A stretch of 64,000 nucleotides of DNA from Aminipila sp963524205 (lineage in GTDB: Bacteria > Bacillota > Clostridia > Peptostreptococcales > Anaerovoracaceae), in NCBI GenBank assembly GCA_963524205.1, contig CAURED010000013.1, positions 43,156-107,155 on the forward strand, in the 5' to 3' direction. Under the pieces are notes generated by a model. That model worked only from the letters and a program-made list of their open reading frames with translations, had not been told where the DNA came from and ran no database searches. Shown piece after piece: positions 44,713 to 53,647 of the stretch. A program made the translations under genes and the position numbers. Within the stretch, counting starts at the first letter, position 1. Each line of letters starts with the position of its first letter.

Positions 44713-44769
44713 CCTCATTTTACATCATTAAATTATTAAGCAAGAGTGTATTAACTTATGAGGTTAATA

Positions 44770-45855
44770 CTACTTATACCCCTTCTCAACGTATGGGCTT
44801 GTAGAAGTCTTTAGCATACCTCCATAACCGAGCTCAAAGCTCACAATATCGCCCACCTTATAATCTATATTCGATTTTGTTACATCAAGTATAGTATGAT
44901 CTGAACTTCCACCTAAAATATCAATTTTCTTATCCAGTGGCATCATACTATCCAAATCCGTATCTTGTTTTCCAATACCAATAATAGCACGCTTTATAAT
45001 TCCTCTATCTTCATAATAAGGTTTTTGTCCAAAAGCATCAACACCAACTTCACCAATCGGTAAAGAAGGTTTTTCCTGAAGTTCTATAATCTGTGCTTCC
45101 AATAATAAAGCATCCCCTGTTGTCCCATCCAATTTAGCCCCGTATGCAGTATCATTACCAAGAAGGAAAGACTCTCCTAATCTTAAATTGTTTATGCCTT
45201 CTGGTAATTCTCCCTTACCAACTAAGTAAATTGAACTGGAATTACCTCCAGATACCATATTTAGTTTAATATCAAATTTCTTTTCTATCTTTTCGGCTAA
45301 ACCTGTTAATACTGATAAATTATCATGCTTAGGAATAATAGCTCCATAGCAAGTCAGGTTCACACCTATTCCGTAAAATTCTATATTTGACATAGCTAAA
45401 ACTTCTTTAATCGTACTGAAGATTTTATCTTCTTCTTTAAAGAAAAGTCCCTCTCTTAAATCTCCAAGGTCAATCATTAGCAAGATTTTATGCTTTTTCT
45501 GTTGTTTCGCAGACTCCTCATTTAACAACCTTATTGTAGAAATTTCAGAATTAAAACTTAAATCTACATACTTTATAACATCTTCAATTTCACTATGCAT
45601 TGGAAGTCTTAAAAGTACAGTCAGTTTACCATTTGCTCTTGCCATATCTGCATAGGCAGCAATATTCTTTACTCTTGAATCTGCCATAAATTCTACATCT
45701 TTATGTTGTGCAACCAGCTTAACCATCTGTGCATCAGCACAAAGACCTTTTGTAACAATCATTAAGGAACATTTTCCCTGTTCTTTAGTTATTTTAGCTA
45801 CAGCATCAAGATTGCTATTTAATTTTTTTAAATCAATTATTAATCTAGGATACAT
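44770..45855 (-). CDS. orr: Ornithine racemase
   Basis: 361-residue PLP enzyme interconverting L- and D-ornithine, which feeds the D-ornithine-specific aminomutase. The Schiff-base lysine is predicted as Lys36 in MIVTKGLC. DLGDLREG, GVNLTCYG, SGGNSSS and GGSSDHTILDV are family blocks. I chose the ATG at 45853-45855, preceded by AAGGAGAGAG. An upstream reading adds 23 residues with no site. It is the last gene of the ornithine cluster, 62 bp after the MutL-like gene. A paralogue lies at 4676-5794. Confidence 0.9.
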   Translation of the reverse strand: MYPRLIIDLKKLNSNLDAVAKITKEQGKCSLMIVTKGLCADAQMVKLVAQHKDVEFMADSRVKNIAAYADMARANGKLTVLLRLPMHSEIEDVIKYVDLSFNSEISTIRLLNEESAKQQKKHKILLMIDLGDLREGLFFKEEDKIFSTIKEVLAMSNIEFYGIGVNLTCYGAIIPKHDNLSVLTGLAEKIEKKFDIKLNMVSGGNSSSIYLVGKGELPEGINNLRLGESFLLGNDTAYGAKLDGTTGDALLLEAQIIELQEKPSLPIGEVGVDAFGQKPYYEDRGIIKRAIIGIGKQDTDLDSMMPLDKKIDILGGSSDHTILDVTKSNIDYKVGDIVSFELGYGGMLKTSTSPYVEKGYK

Positions 45856-45917
45856 TTTTTCTCTCTCCTTTTTTATTATACAGGAAATATCGTTTAGGAA
45901 CTGATTACTTAGCTGTC

Positions 45918-47552
45918 TTAACAATTCTTACGGTTTGCACAGTGAGGTCTTGTGCAGTGTCTGCAATCATGATTACAGTCTCCCATGTTTTGTCCTGCAC
46001 TCTTCTTGTTTGCTCCCCCTATTTGCTCTTCCTCTTTATACGCACTCATATCGTAACCGAGGGCTTCGCATTCTTCAATATGCTTCTTGTATTCTTCTTC
46101 TTTCTTTTTAGCTTCTTCACTGGTTCTGTTGACTTCATCAATATACTTGGCTTGATAAGAGGTTTCCTTTTTTTCAGGGAATTTAAAATTTAAGCTCTTT
46201 TGAAGCAGACGGATAGCCGCTTCTTTATACCTCTTTGACAAAACACCAAGCGATGCCATGATATAATCATTATCTACCAGTATCTCCGCATGTTCTCCAG
46301 GGAACAGCATCATTCCGGTTTCATTATGTTTCGCGATCTCCTGCATAATTTCCACCCTATGAGGCAGTCTTGTAAGTGCCCCGCCTGTGCCTACAATATA
46401 TTTTACTTGTGTCAAGTCCTTTCCTTCAGCAACTGAGCTTCTTCCGGTCGGACCATAAATATACCTTATCTTTCCTGCATGGCGTTCCACCGCTTTCAAA
46501 ACAGCTTCCTTTGTAAGCCTTTCCACTAGTTTAAATTCATCGTCATTTTTCGGAATCGCTACATAAGACTCCAGAGTTTTGTCAAAGTCAATTCCCATTT
46601 TTTCACATTCTTCCCGGAGTTTTTCTTCGCCAATGGACTCAATTACCTTCATTCGATTCACATAAACACCAAGGTCGCCTTCTACCGTCCTCTTTGCCTT
46701 AGGCTCAGGTGAAATCATAATTCTTGCAATCTGATCAGATTCCGTTGCTACCGAATGAAGATCCGTTGTAGCGCCCCCTACATCAAGGACAATTAAATCA
46801 CCAATACATTCATATAGAAGCTTTGTGCACTCCATTACTGCCCCTGGCGTAGGTATGATAGGGCCACTTACCATATCTCTTACATGTTCCATCCCTGGTG
46901 CGTTAGTAATGTGTTCTTCAAAGGCATCCTGTATAACCTTTCTGCAAGGTTCTACATTCAGGTCATCTATCTTAGGGTATACATTTTCTACATTATATAA
47001 TTTCATCCCGCTTTCATCATCGAAAATCAGTTTCATTTCATCTTGATTTTCGCAGTTTCCCGCATATATAACTGGTGTTTTAAGTCCCAGGCTTCTAACC
47101 ATTTCAGCATTGTCAATGGCAGTGTCTCTTTCACCATAATCAACACCGCCTGCTATAAGTATTAAATTGGGGTTTATTTCTTTTATCTTTGCAAGGTCAG
47201 TTCTACGAAGTTTTCCTGCAGTGACATAATGAATAATACCGCCAGCTCCCAAAGCTGCTTCCTTAGCTGCTTTTGCTGTCATATCGTATACTAACCCATG
47301 TACCGTCATTTTTAATCCGCCTGCTGCTGATGATGTTGCCAGCATTTCATCATATTCAAGCTTTTCTATATTTGTTTTCTTACATAAGTCGTCAATTGCA
47401 CCTTGAAGTCCAATTCTTACATCTCCATCAAGCACAGATGTTGGTGCCTGGCCTTGTGCCCAAAATACAGGATTGTCTGTATTTATATCAGTAAACGCAT
47501 TTACTACTGTTGTGGTTGAGCCTATTTCAGCTACTAAAATATCAACTTTCAT
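45918..47552 (-). CDS. MutL/GlmL-like ATPase, probable aminomutase reactivase
   Basis: 544 residues of the ASKHA fold. The phosphate-1 loop is VAEIGSTTTVVNAF near the N-terminus, and phosphate-2 is LIVLDVGGATTDLHSVA. The glutamate mutase MutL family is the closest recognisable relative. In ornithine clusters this gene accompanies oraSE and is thought to exchange damaged cobalamin. The C-terminal about 60 residues are Glu/Lys-rich, then end in a Cys/His cluster (CNHDCRHCTRPHCANRKNC) with five Cys. It lies between oraE and orr, with a strong hairpin in the oraE spacer. Confidence 0.83.
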   Translation of the reverse strand: MKVDILVAEIGSTTTVVNAFTDINTDNPVFWAQGQAPTSVLDGDVRIGLQGAIDDLCKKTNIEKLEYDEMLATSSAAGGLKMTVHGLVYDMTAKAAKEAALGAGGIIHYVTAGKLRRTDLAKIKEINPNLILIAGGVDYGERDTAIDNAEMVRSLGLKTPVIYAGNCENQDEMKLIFDDESGMKLYNVENVYPKIDDLNVEPCRKVIQDAFEEHITNAPGMEHVRDMVSGPIIPTPGAVMECTKLLYECIGDLIVLDVGGATTDLHSVATESDQIARIMISPEPKAKRTVEGDLGVYVNRMKVIESIGEEKLREECEKMGIDFDKTLESYVAIPKNDDEFKLVERLTKEAVLKAVERHAGKIRYIYGPTGRSSVAEGKDLTQVKYIVGTGGALTRLPHRVEIMQEIAKHNETGMMLFPGEHAEILVDNDYIMASLGVLSKRYKEAAIRLLQKSLNFKFPEKKETSYQAKYIDEVNRTSEEAKKKEEEYKKHIEECEALGYDMSAYKEEEQIGGANKKSAGQNMGDCNHDCRHCTRPHCANRKNC

Positions 47553-47648
47553 TTTTGCTCTCCCTCTCTATCACTAAAAATATGGCTTTACGCTTTACTA
47601 AAAAGCATTTGTCAAAGCGCTGTACCCCTTGAAATACTCTTACTATAA

Positions 47649-47679
47649 AATAAGGGCGGGCATGATGCCCGCCCTTATT
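47649..47679. terminator. Perfect 14-bp GC-rich hairpin between oraE and the MutL-like gene
   Basis: AATAAGGGCGGGCA (47649-47662), loop TGA, then its exact complement (47666-47679), with a T-rich tract on the minus-strand downstream side. It sits inside the ornithine operon, so it may be a partial terminator or a processing/stability element. A perfect TTGACA (minus strand, 47610-47615) nearby could start a second transcript. Confidence 0.75.
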
Positions 47680-47730
47680 CATACATATTCTAAAATCAGC
47701 TTTTATTAAATTTGCAAATGCTTATTTACA

Positions 47731-49941
47731 CTATTTTCTACGTCTCATTGCTTCTTCTGCTAAGAAAGTAGCAACGTCAATTCCGTGGGAATCTCTACCA
47801 AAACCTTCATCAATGCCTGTCTTACGTGCTTCTTCAGGAATAACCTGCGTACCACCGGCAGCAATGATAACCTTATCACGGATGCCTTTTTCAATAGCCA
47901 GTTCATTGATTCTCTTCATGTTCTTATAGTGAACATTATCATGTGAAATGATTGTAGAAGCAAGGATTGCATCTGCATTCAATTCCACCGCTGCGTCAAC
48001 CAGCTTTTCTACTGGTACGGAAGTGCCAAGATATTCAACCTGAATACCCCACTTTTCAATACCGCCATGTTTGATGTTGATGATTTCACGAAGTCCTACA
48101 GAGTGTTCGTCTTCTCCAACTGTACCACAAACAACCTTTAGCGGATGATCGTTGAATTCTTTATAAAGAACTTCATCACTTAGATAGTGTGGTTCAGGTG
48201 GAATCACAAGAGTAGCAGGATCGATATCAAAGGCAACCTTACCCTTCATTTCGATTCTTGTACCTTCTGCTTCCTGAAGAACTTCTTTACTGATTACTTC
48301 AGGGTTTTCAAGTCCAAGCTTTGCACCAATCTGAAGCGCCGTTGCTTCTGCGACTCTCTTATTTGCAGGAATACACATAGTAAGAAGGATTGTTCCATCT
48401 CCACACCATTCTACTTCTGGCTTAATTGCTTCGCCATCTAAATATTTCTTAACATTTTCAAGTCTTACATTAACACTATCTGTTTCATCTAACTCGTCGA
48501 TGAATACGATCTTGCTTCTGTCTTCAAATGTACAACCACCGATTAAAGCTGCTGGATCCTTAGGATCTCCGCCATACTGTTCTACGTTATTGTATCCATA
48601 ATGAGCAGTTACAGGAGCCATATAGTCTTCTTCTCTTTCGAAAATGTAACCATAACCTACGCCGCCTTCGATTTTTCTTGCGATACCGTCGCCATTTCTT
48701 TCAGGATATCTTGCTGAGTCAACAAAGAAGCCCTCCTGTACAGCCTGGAAATAACCGCCAACTTCAATGATTTCTTCCATGAACAGACAAGCTCTTTCCT
48801 TAAGTTCTCTAGCCATATCTCTTAATGGACCGTCTTTCTTTAATTCAACCATATCCATTAAACCATCAAGACCAACTAAAGTCTGTTTTGCATTGTCACA
48901 TGCTTCTATGTTATAGATATGCCAAGGAACGTTTCTTCCTTCGTCTGGTGTAATAGTAGACTGAATATCTGCACTTGTAAGCTTAGAAATCAGCATATTT
49001 AAAACATGAGTTACTGTTGCTTCTCTTGCAGAAGAACAAATATACTTAGTGTTCTGCTGTGCTCTCATCTTATATCTTCCACAAATGTCTCTAAGTGCAA
49101 CTGCATATGGTAAATCCATGTATACGCAAGGAGCAGGAGTCGCAGTAGGAGGTACTGTTGACAAACTGATTAAATCAGGACTGATACCAACCTTTTCTGA
49201 GAACAGTGAGTTAATTGAATGCTGTACGATAAGCTCAGGCATAATCTTCCAAGCTTCTCTTGCTGTTGCATTAGCATTGTGTGCTCCATCAATCTGTAAC
49301 ATTCCTGCCCAAGACATAATCTTCTTGGATTCGCAAGCATCTACAAATGATCTTACACAGTTAATGTCTCTGTAAAGTACGTTGTACTGAGGATCCTGAT
49401 GGGCACCATTGATACCTTCTTCTGCAAACATTACAGCTACGTCTGGACCTGCAACGCCGGATACATAAGAATGGTAATTAATTGGGCGACCAACTTCATC
49501 TTCTATAATGTCAAGAGCTTTTCTTTGTGCCCTAACCTGTTTTCTTGTAATAGGAACACCACCAATACCCTGTGGAGTTCCTTCCATTAGGCCATCAATA
49601 TGTGACTGACCCATATGTCTGATAACCATTATATGGTCAGCGCCATGCCAAGCAGCCATTCTCATTCTTCTTACATCATCTTCAAATCTTCCAGAAGCAA
49701 TTTCTGTTGTAATAACAGGAAGCGGCTGTGGATCGATGTCTCCAAAGAATTTAGCAGGAGGAAGCCCTACGCTGTTCTTTAAAGGTTCTGAGCAGTCCTT
49801 ATATTCAAAAGGTCCCATTTTGATTCCAGGAGCAGGCTTTCTCCATGTCCAGCCTCTTCTTCTTGGAGCATATTGATCAAGGTCTTTCAAGATGCTTCTT
49901 ACATCCAATTTTTCATTTGTTTTTAATTCCATGTCTGCCAT
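47731..49941 (-). CDS. oraE: D-ornithine 4,5-aminomutase large subunit
   Basis: 736-residue adenosylcobalamin- and PLP-dependent subunit moving the terminal amino group of D-ornithine to C4, giving (2R,4S)-2,4-diaminopentanoate. A large TIM-barrel part precedes a C-terminal B12-binding Rossmann domain. The cobalt-ligand motif DxHxxG is DEHSVG with His613. Lys624, eleven residues later, matches the spacing of the PLP lysine known in the Clostridium sticklandii enzyme. It follows oraS with a 2-base gap. Confidence 0.95.
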   Translation of the reverse strand: MADMELKTNEKLDVRSILKDLDQYAPRRRGWTWRKPAPGIKMGPFEYKDCSEPLKNSVGLPPAKFFGDIDPQPLPVITTEIASGRFEDDVRRMRMAAWHGADHIMVIRHMGQSHIDGLMEGTPQGIGGVPITRKQVRAQRKALDIIEDEVGRPINYHSYVSGVAGPDVAVMFAEEGINGAHQDPQYNVLYRDINCVRSFVDACESKKIMSWAGMLQIDGAHNANATAREAWKIMPELIVQHSINSLFSEKVGISPDLISLSTVPPTATPAPCVYMDLPYAVALRDICGRYKMRAQQNTKYICSSAREATVTHVLNMLISKLTSADIQSTITPDEGRNVPWHIYNIEACDNAKQTLVGLDGLMDMVELKKDGPLRDMARELKERACLFMEEIIEVGGYFQAVQEGFFVDSARYPERNGDGIARKIEGGVGYGYIFEREEDYMAPVTAHYGYNNVEQYGGDPKDPAALIGGCTFEDRSKIVFIDELDETDSVNVRLENVKKYLDGEAIKPEVEWCGDGTILLTMCIPANKRVAEATALQIGAKLGLENPEVISKEVLQEAEGTRIEMKGKVAFDIDPATLVIPPEPHYLSDEVLYKEFNDHPLKVVCGTVGEDEHSVGLREIINIKHGGIEKWGIQVEYLGTSVPVEKLVDAAVELNADAILASTIISHDNVHYKNMKRINELAIEKGIRDKVIIAAGGTQVIPEEARKTGIDEGFGRDSHGIDVATFLAEEAMRRRK

Positions 49942-49943
49942 CT

Positions 49944-50318
49944 CTATTTACCTCCTTTAAATAATGCTACTGCTTCATCCCAGCCTTCGCCTTTGGATAA
50001 CATTTCTCCTGTTTCTCTAATGGAAATGCCTTTTTCCTTTGATAACTTATATACAACATGACCTGTTCCGTGTCCCATAAGACCTCTGTCCATACACCCT
50101 TCTACTATTTTCTGTGTGTCAAGTGATGAAATACCCATTCTTAATAGCACGGCTCTCTCAACAGAAGGTGTTGTATTTTTTCTACCAAGTTCAAGTAGAG
50201 GAGTTACAACCTGCTCTGTTAAATCCCAAAATTTAGCATAAAGTTCTTCGTCAGATAGACCAGCAATATGCTTACGTCTTTCCTGAAAATCATCGTCTCT
50301 TCTCATTCCTGATTTCAT
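49944..50318 (-). CDS. oraS: D-ornithine 4,5-aminomutase small subunit
   Basis: 124-residue partner of OraE, required for the active heterodimer. The protein is helical and rich in charged residues (FQERRKHIAGLSDEELYAKFWDLTEQ), ending in a GEGWDEAVALFKGGK tail. AAGGAGATTC precedes the start. It lies 2 bp from oraE and 44 bp after ortB, within the ornithine operon. Confidence 0.93.
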   Translation of the reverse strand: MKSGMRRDDDFQERRKHIAGLSDEELYAKFWDLTEQVVTPLLELGRKNTTPSVERAVLLRMGISSLDTQKIVEGCMDRGLMGHGTGHVVYKLSKEKGISIRETGEMLSKGEGWDEAVALFKGGK

Positions 50319-50362
50319 TCTTGAATCTCCTTTTTATCCTTATTATAAAAGTCTACTCTGTT

Positions 50363-51769
50363 TTATAAACTCTTAATAACTTCCTTAACGAAGTCTACAT
50401 CTGTCTTTGTTTCTATTGCAAGGAATTCCATGTCAGCTTCTGATGGATTTGTTACATTATGTACTTTGCAAGCTTTCTTAATTAAAGAAGCTCTGAAATG
50501 GTTGATGTCAGCATCTACACACTTGAAGAAGCTTGGATCCTGTGGAAGTATAACATTTACTCCCGGTTTTTCATCTTTAGGATTTCCAAAAATTACTTCT
50601 ACTCCGTTATCTTTTGCAAATGAAAGCTGAGGCTGAACATGCTTTCCAGCTCCTGTGTATTCTGTTTCACTCACAACTAGGATTTCATCTTCAGGAAGTT
50701 CCTGAGCCAGTGAGAATGCTGCTGCCAGTGAAGTATTTCCAGCAGGTCCTCTTTCGATACCTTCTAAGTTAGCAAGAGCTTCAGTCATATACATAACTTC
50801 GCCCTGTGATACTGTTACATAACGATCCATGTAACGAAGTGGTCTTGCTGCACTTCTAGGTACATCTGAGTGGTCAGGATCTGTAGCATAAGGAACACCA
50901 AATCCAGTATGACCCGTTGTACATGACTTTAAGTTGAACTGTTTGTCTGAAGCCATATGTAATCCTGTAAGGTCTATTGATGCTGCTACCACTTTTGTAT
51001 CCTTAGCTCCAGCCTTAATCAGACCACGTGCAGTACCAGTAACCATTCCGCCGCCGGCATTTGTACAAACTACCATAGCAGGATCTTTACCTAACTTTTC
51101 ACGGCACTGAAGCGCAATTTCATATCCTAATGTTTCTACACCTGCAATACCAAACGGTGAGTACAGTGATGCATTGAAGTATCCTCTGTCTTCAAGTATT
51201 GATAAGAATGTATAGAATAGTTCAGGTCCAACTGTAAGCTGAACAACTTCTGCTCCTAAAGCTTCACACTTTCTTGCTTTTTCTATAATTTCAGGCTGAC
51301 CTACACCATGTGAATCAAAGCATTCCTGACAGATAACACATTCAAGTCCCTGCATTGCTGCCTGTGATGCAACTGCTGCACCATAGTTTCCTGAAGTTGC
51401 TGCAATAACACCCTTATATCCTAACTTCTTAGCATGTGCAACAGCGCAAGCTGCTCTTCTGTCTTTAAAGCTTCCTGATGCATTTGCTGCTTCATCTTTA
51501 GCAAAAATTCTTGCACCATATCCTGGCTTTGCATACTTTCTAGCAAGTTCTGTTAAATTTCTTAGTTCAAGTAATGGAGTGTTTCCAACTCCAGTTCTGC
51601 TCTGGATTCTATTGATTTCATCCAATGTATACTCTGTTGATTTCATCAGAGCTTCATAATCAAATGCGATTGAACCTGATTCAAATTCATCATAGTCCAA
51701 ACCAAGTGCTTTTTTCATTATATCGTTAGATCTTCCCATAACGGAATCATAATCTTTTGCTAATGCCAT
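50363..51769 (-). CDS. ortB: 2-Amino-4-ketopentanoate thiolase PLP subunit
   Basis: 468-residue PLP-dependent subunit of the CoA-dependent thiolase that cleaves 2-amino-4-oxopentanoate into acetyl-CoA and D-alanine. It has a fold-type II, threonine-synthase-like core with Lys102 in NASGSFKDRR and phosphate loop ATSGNYGAAVASQAA. Its start overlaps the ortA stop by one base (TAATG), implying coupled translation of the two subunits. It is full length. Confidence 0.93.
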   Translation of the reverse strand: MALAKDYDSVMGRSNDIMKKALGLDYDEFESGSIAFDYEALMKSTEYTLDEINRIQSRTGVGNTPLLELRNLTELARKYAKPGYGARIFAKDEAANASGSFKDRRAACAVAHAKKLGYKGVIAATSGNYGAAVASQAAMQGLECVICQECFDSHGVGQPEIIEKARKCEALGAEVVQLTVGPELFYTFLSILEDRGYFNASLYSPFGIAGVETLGYEIALQCREKLGKDPAMVVCTNAGGGMVTGTARGLIKAGAKDTKVVAASIDLTGLHMASDKQFNLKSCTTGHTGFGVPYATDPDHSDVPRSAARPLRYMDRYVTVSQGEVMYMTEALANLEGIERGPAGNTSLAAAFSLAQELPEDEILVVSETEYTGAGKHVQPQLSFAKDNGVEVIFGNPKDEKPGVNVILPQDPSFFKCVDADINHFRASLIKKACKVHNVTNPSEADMEFLAIETKTDVDFVKEVIKSL

Positions 51770-52068
51770 TATTTGTCACCTCCGAACATGATTTCTCTTA
51801 ACTGCTTATCAATCTGAACCAATTCAGGGATAAACTTGCCATAGCTATGTTTCCAATATGGGTTTACCTCAATAAGAGTGCCCTTTTCCAAACGGTTAGC
51901 AGCAGTTTTTACTGTAACTACGTCGCCAATTTCCGCATCTTCCTGTAAAAATCCTTTTGTCCACATTTCAAGTGGGCATGCCTGTGTGTCAGCAGGAAGC
52001 TTTGCAGTTCTTGCAGATGATTCAAGCACAATTGAATGAATTCTGACCCATTCTCCTTTTTTAACCAT
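51769..52068 (-). CDS. ortA: 2-Amino-4-ketopentanoate thiolase small subunit
   Basis: 99-residue partner of OrtB. It begins MVKKGEWVRIHSIVLESSARTA and contains CPLEMWTKGFL and NPYWKHSYGKFIPEL. The protein is small and beta-rich, usual length. AAAGGAGAATT precedes the ATG. It is separated from ord by 188 bp containing a stem-loop and overlaps ortB by one base. Confidence 0.92.
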   Translation of the reverse strand: MVKKGEWVRIHSIVLESSARTAKLPADTQACPLEMWTKGFLQEDAEIGDVVTVKTAANRLEKGTLIEVNPYWKHSYGKFIPELVQIDKQLREIMFGGDK

Positions 52069-52094
52069 TTTAATTCTCCTTTTTATATTGTATA

Positions 52095-52123
52095 GGACAC
52101 TCCTGCCGATCCCAAGAGTGCCC
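52095..52123. terminator. Stem-loop in the ord-ortA gap
   Basis: GGACACTC (52095-52102) pairs with GAGTGCCC (52116-52123), with one G-U, in the 188-bp spacer inside the operon. It has no T tract on the minus strand. It may attenuate or protect the downstream mRNA. The rest of the gap is AT-rich and has no gene. Confidence 0.45.
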
Positions 52124-52256
52124 CTTACATTTTTTTAATTTAATTATTTTTCAAAGTTTTTTCAAAATTTTTCAATTCAATATTTTTAATTAAGACTACT
52201 CATTATCTAGACTTATTCTAAACTCAACTTAACTTTTATATAGTCCTAAATTTTAA

Positions 52257-53315
52257 CTATTTAACAATCTTAGCTTCTGGGCTGATAAGATCTCTCATAT
52301 CTCCCATGATTACCCTTGGAACTGGAAGGTCGATCATTGTGTGTAGACCTGGTCTAGCATTAATAATGTGAGGAATCATGTTTACGCACATTGCGATAGT
52401 TCCAATTCCTCCTGGAACTTCTGGTGAGTTAACCATGTTAATGTTTGGAGTACCTTTGATGATTACATAGTCACCAGTGTTAACGCCAACCTGTTCAGGT
52501 TCAATCTGCTGAGGGTGGTCCATTTCAATTCTTAATTCGCCGCCAACATATCCAGCACCCTTCATTGCAACACCAGCAACATTTCCTGCAGCTGCAAATC
52601 CATAAGGTGATTTTCTGTCAACATCTGTCATGATTGGTTCCATTGAAGTTGTAATCTTTTCAACTGGCCAGCCAATAGCGTCACCAATCATTCTGATTGA
52701 TTCATGGAAGCCAACATGTCCTGATAAGTGTCCAGTCTTAACGCCTTCTTCAAATTCTTCCTTAGTGATACCAATACCCTGTTCTTTCATTACAACAGGT
52801 CCGAAAGGAGATAAGCTGTTAACTCTTCTGGAAACGATATGTTCAACTTCTTCACAGCATCCAGTCATAGTAACTACTAGTAAGTCCATGATAAGACCAG
52901 GATTGATGCCAGTACCAATAATGGATACTCCGTTAGCCTTTGCAATTTCATCTAACTGCTTAGCTAGTTCAGGTTCCTGTGCCATTGGGTATGACATTTC
53001 TTCTGCAGAAGAAACAACATTGATTTTCTGTTCAAGGACAAACTTAAGTCTGTCAAATGCAACTTTTGTAAATGAATCTGTACAACAAAGAACTACGTCA
53101 GCAGCGCCTTCTTTAATTACATCTTCAGGGGCACCGATAATAACGTCAGCTCTGTCACCTTTTGCAGTTTCAATGAAGTCATACATTGACTTACCGATTT
53201 TAGAACCTCTGCCAACAGCACCAACAATGTCAACACCTTTTTTCTTTAATAGCATGTCAGCCATACCGCCGCCCATTGCGCCAAGACCCCAGATAATTAC
53301 TTTTACATTTTCCAT
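52257..53315 (-). CDS. ord: 2,4-Diaminopentanoate dehydrogenase
   Basis: 352-residue NAD(P)-dependent enzyme oxidatively deaminating 2,4-diaminopentanoate to 2-amino-4-oxopentanoate. The N-terminal Rossmann motif is IIWGLGAMGGGMADMLL (about 7-23), as in the dihydrodipicolinate-reductase-like group. IIGTGINPGLIMDLLVV and HVGFHESI are conserved blocks. It is the first gene of the ornithine operon, transcribed from a sigma54-type promoter, with a leader of about 110 bases. AGGAGAGT stands before the start. Confidence 0.93.
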   Translation of the reverse strand: MENVKVIIWGLGAMGGGMADMLLKKKGVDIVGAVGRGSKIGKSMYDFIETAKGDRADVIIGAPEDVIKEGAADVVLCCTDSFTKVAFDRLKFVLEQKINVVSSAEEMSYPMAQEPELAKQLDEIAKANGVSIIGTGINPGLIMDLLVVTMTGCCEEVEHIVSRRVNSLSPFGPVVMKEQGIGITKEEFEEGVKTGHLSGHVGFHESIRMIGDAIGWPVEKITTSMEPIMTDVDRKSPYGFAAAGNVAGVAMKGAGYVGGELRIEMDHPQQIEPEQVGVNTGDYVIIKGTPNINMVNSPEVPGGIGTIAMCVNMIPHIINARPGLHTMIDLPVPRVIMGDMRDLISPEAKIVK

Positions 53316-53439
53316 AACATACTCTCCTTTTCACTTTCAATAAATATTAGATTCATTCTAATTTATTAACACAATTTATTATGGCTTGGAAATGTCCTAA
53401 TACTTCTTTGGACATGCCCGTGCAACACTTATATAATAC

Positions 53440-53454
53440 GCAAGTCCCGTGCCA
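53440..53454 (-). promoter_or_regulatory. Sigma54 (-24/-12) promoter of the ornithine operon
   Basis: On the minus strand TGGCACGGGACTTGC matches the TGGCAC-N5-TTGC consensus perfectly. It lies 125 bp before ord, and a sigma54 activator is the next gene upstream. Confidence 0.9.
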
Positions 53455-53542
53455 ACAAAAAATAATGGCTAAATTTCAGCATTCTTTATTTTTGACAGGG
53501 CAACTATTCATTTGAAAGTTGTAAATTTTCTGTTATATTAAG

Positions 53543-53593
53543 AAAAAACGCAAATATATTTGCACCAAATGTGCAAATATATTTGCGTTTTTT
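53543..53593 (-). terminator. Perfect 23-bp hairpin: terminator with two embedded palindromes
   Basis: The arms 53543-53565 and 53571-53593 are exact complements with a 5-base loop and T runs outside, ending the activator gene. Each arm holds the self-complementary GCAAATATATTTGC (53550-53563 and 53573-53586), 23 bp apart and about 100-130 bp upstream of the sigma54 promoter. The palindromes could therefore also be activator-binding sites. Confidence 0.75.
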
Positions 53594-53647
53594 ACTATTA
53601 TGCTGTTATTTTTTATCTTTTTGTACAATCGTGCACAAAAATTTTTA

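Noticed and set aside
52630..53343. 237-codon open frame antisense to ord
   Set aside because: It is a shadow of the real ord gene, has no family features, and its start lies in the leader. The opposite strand encodes a clear Rossmann enzyme.
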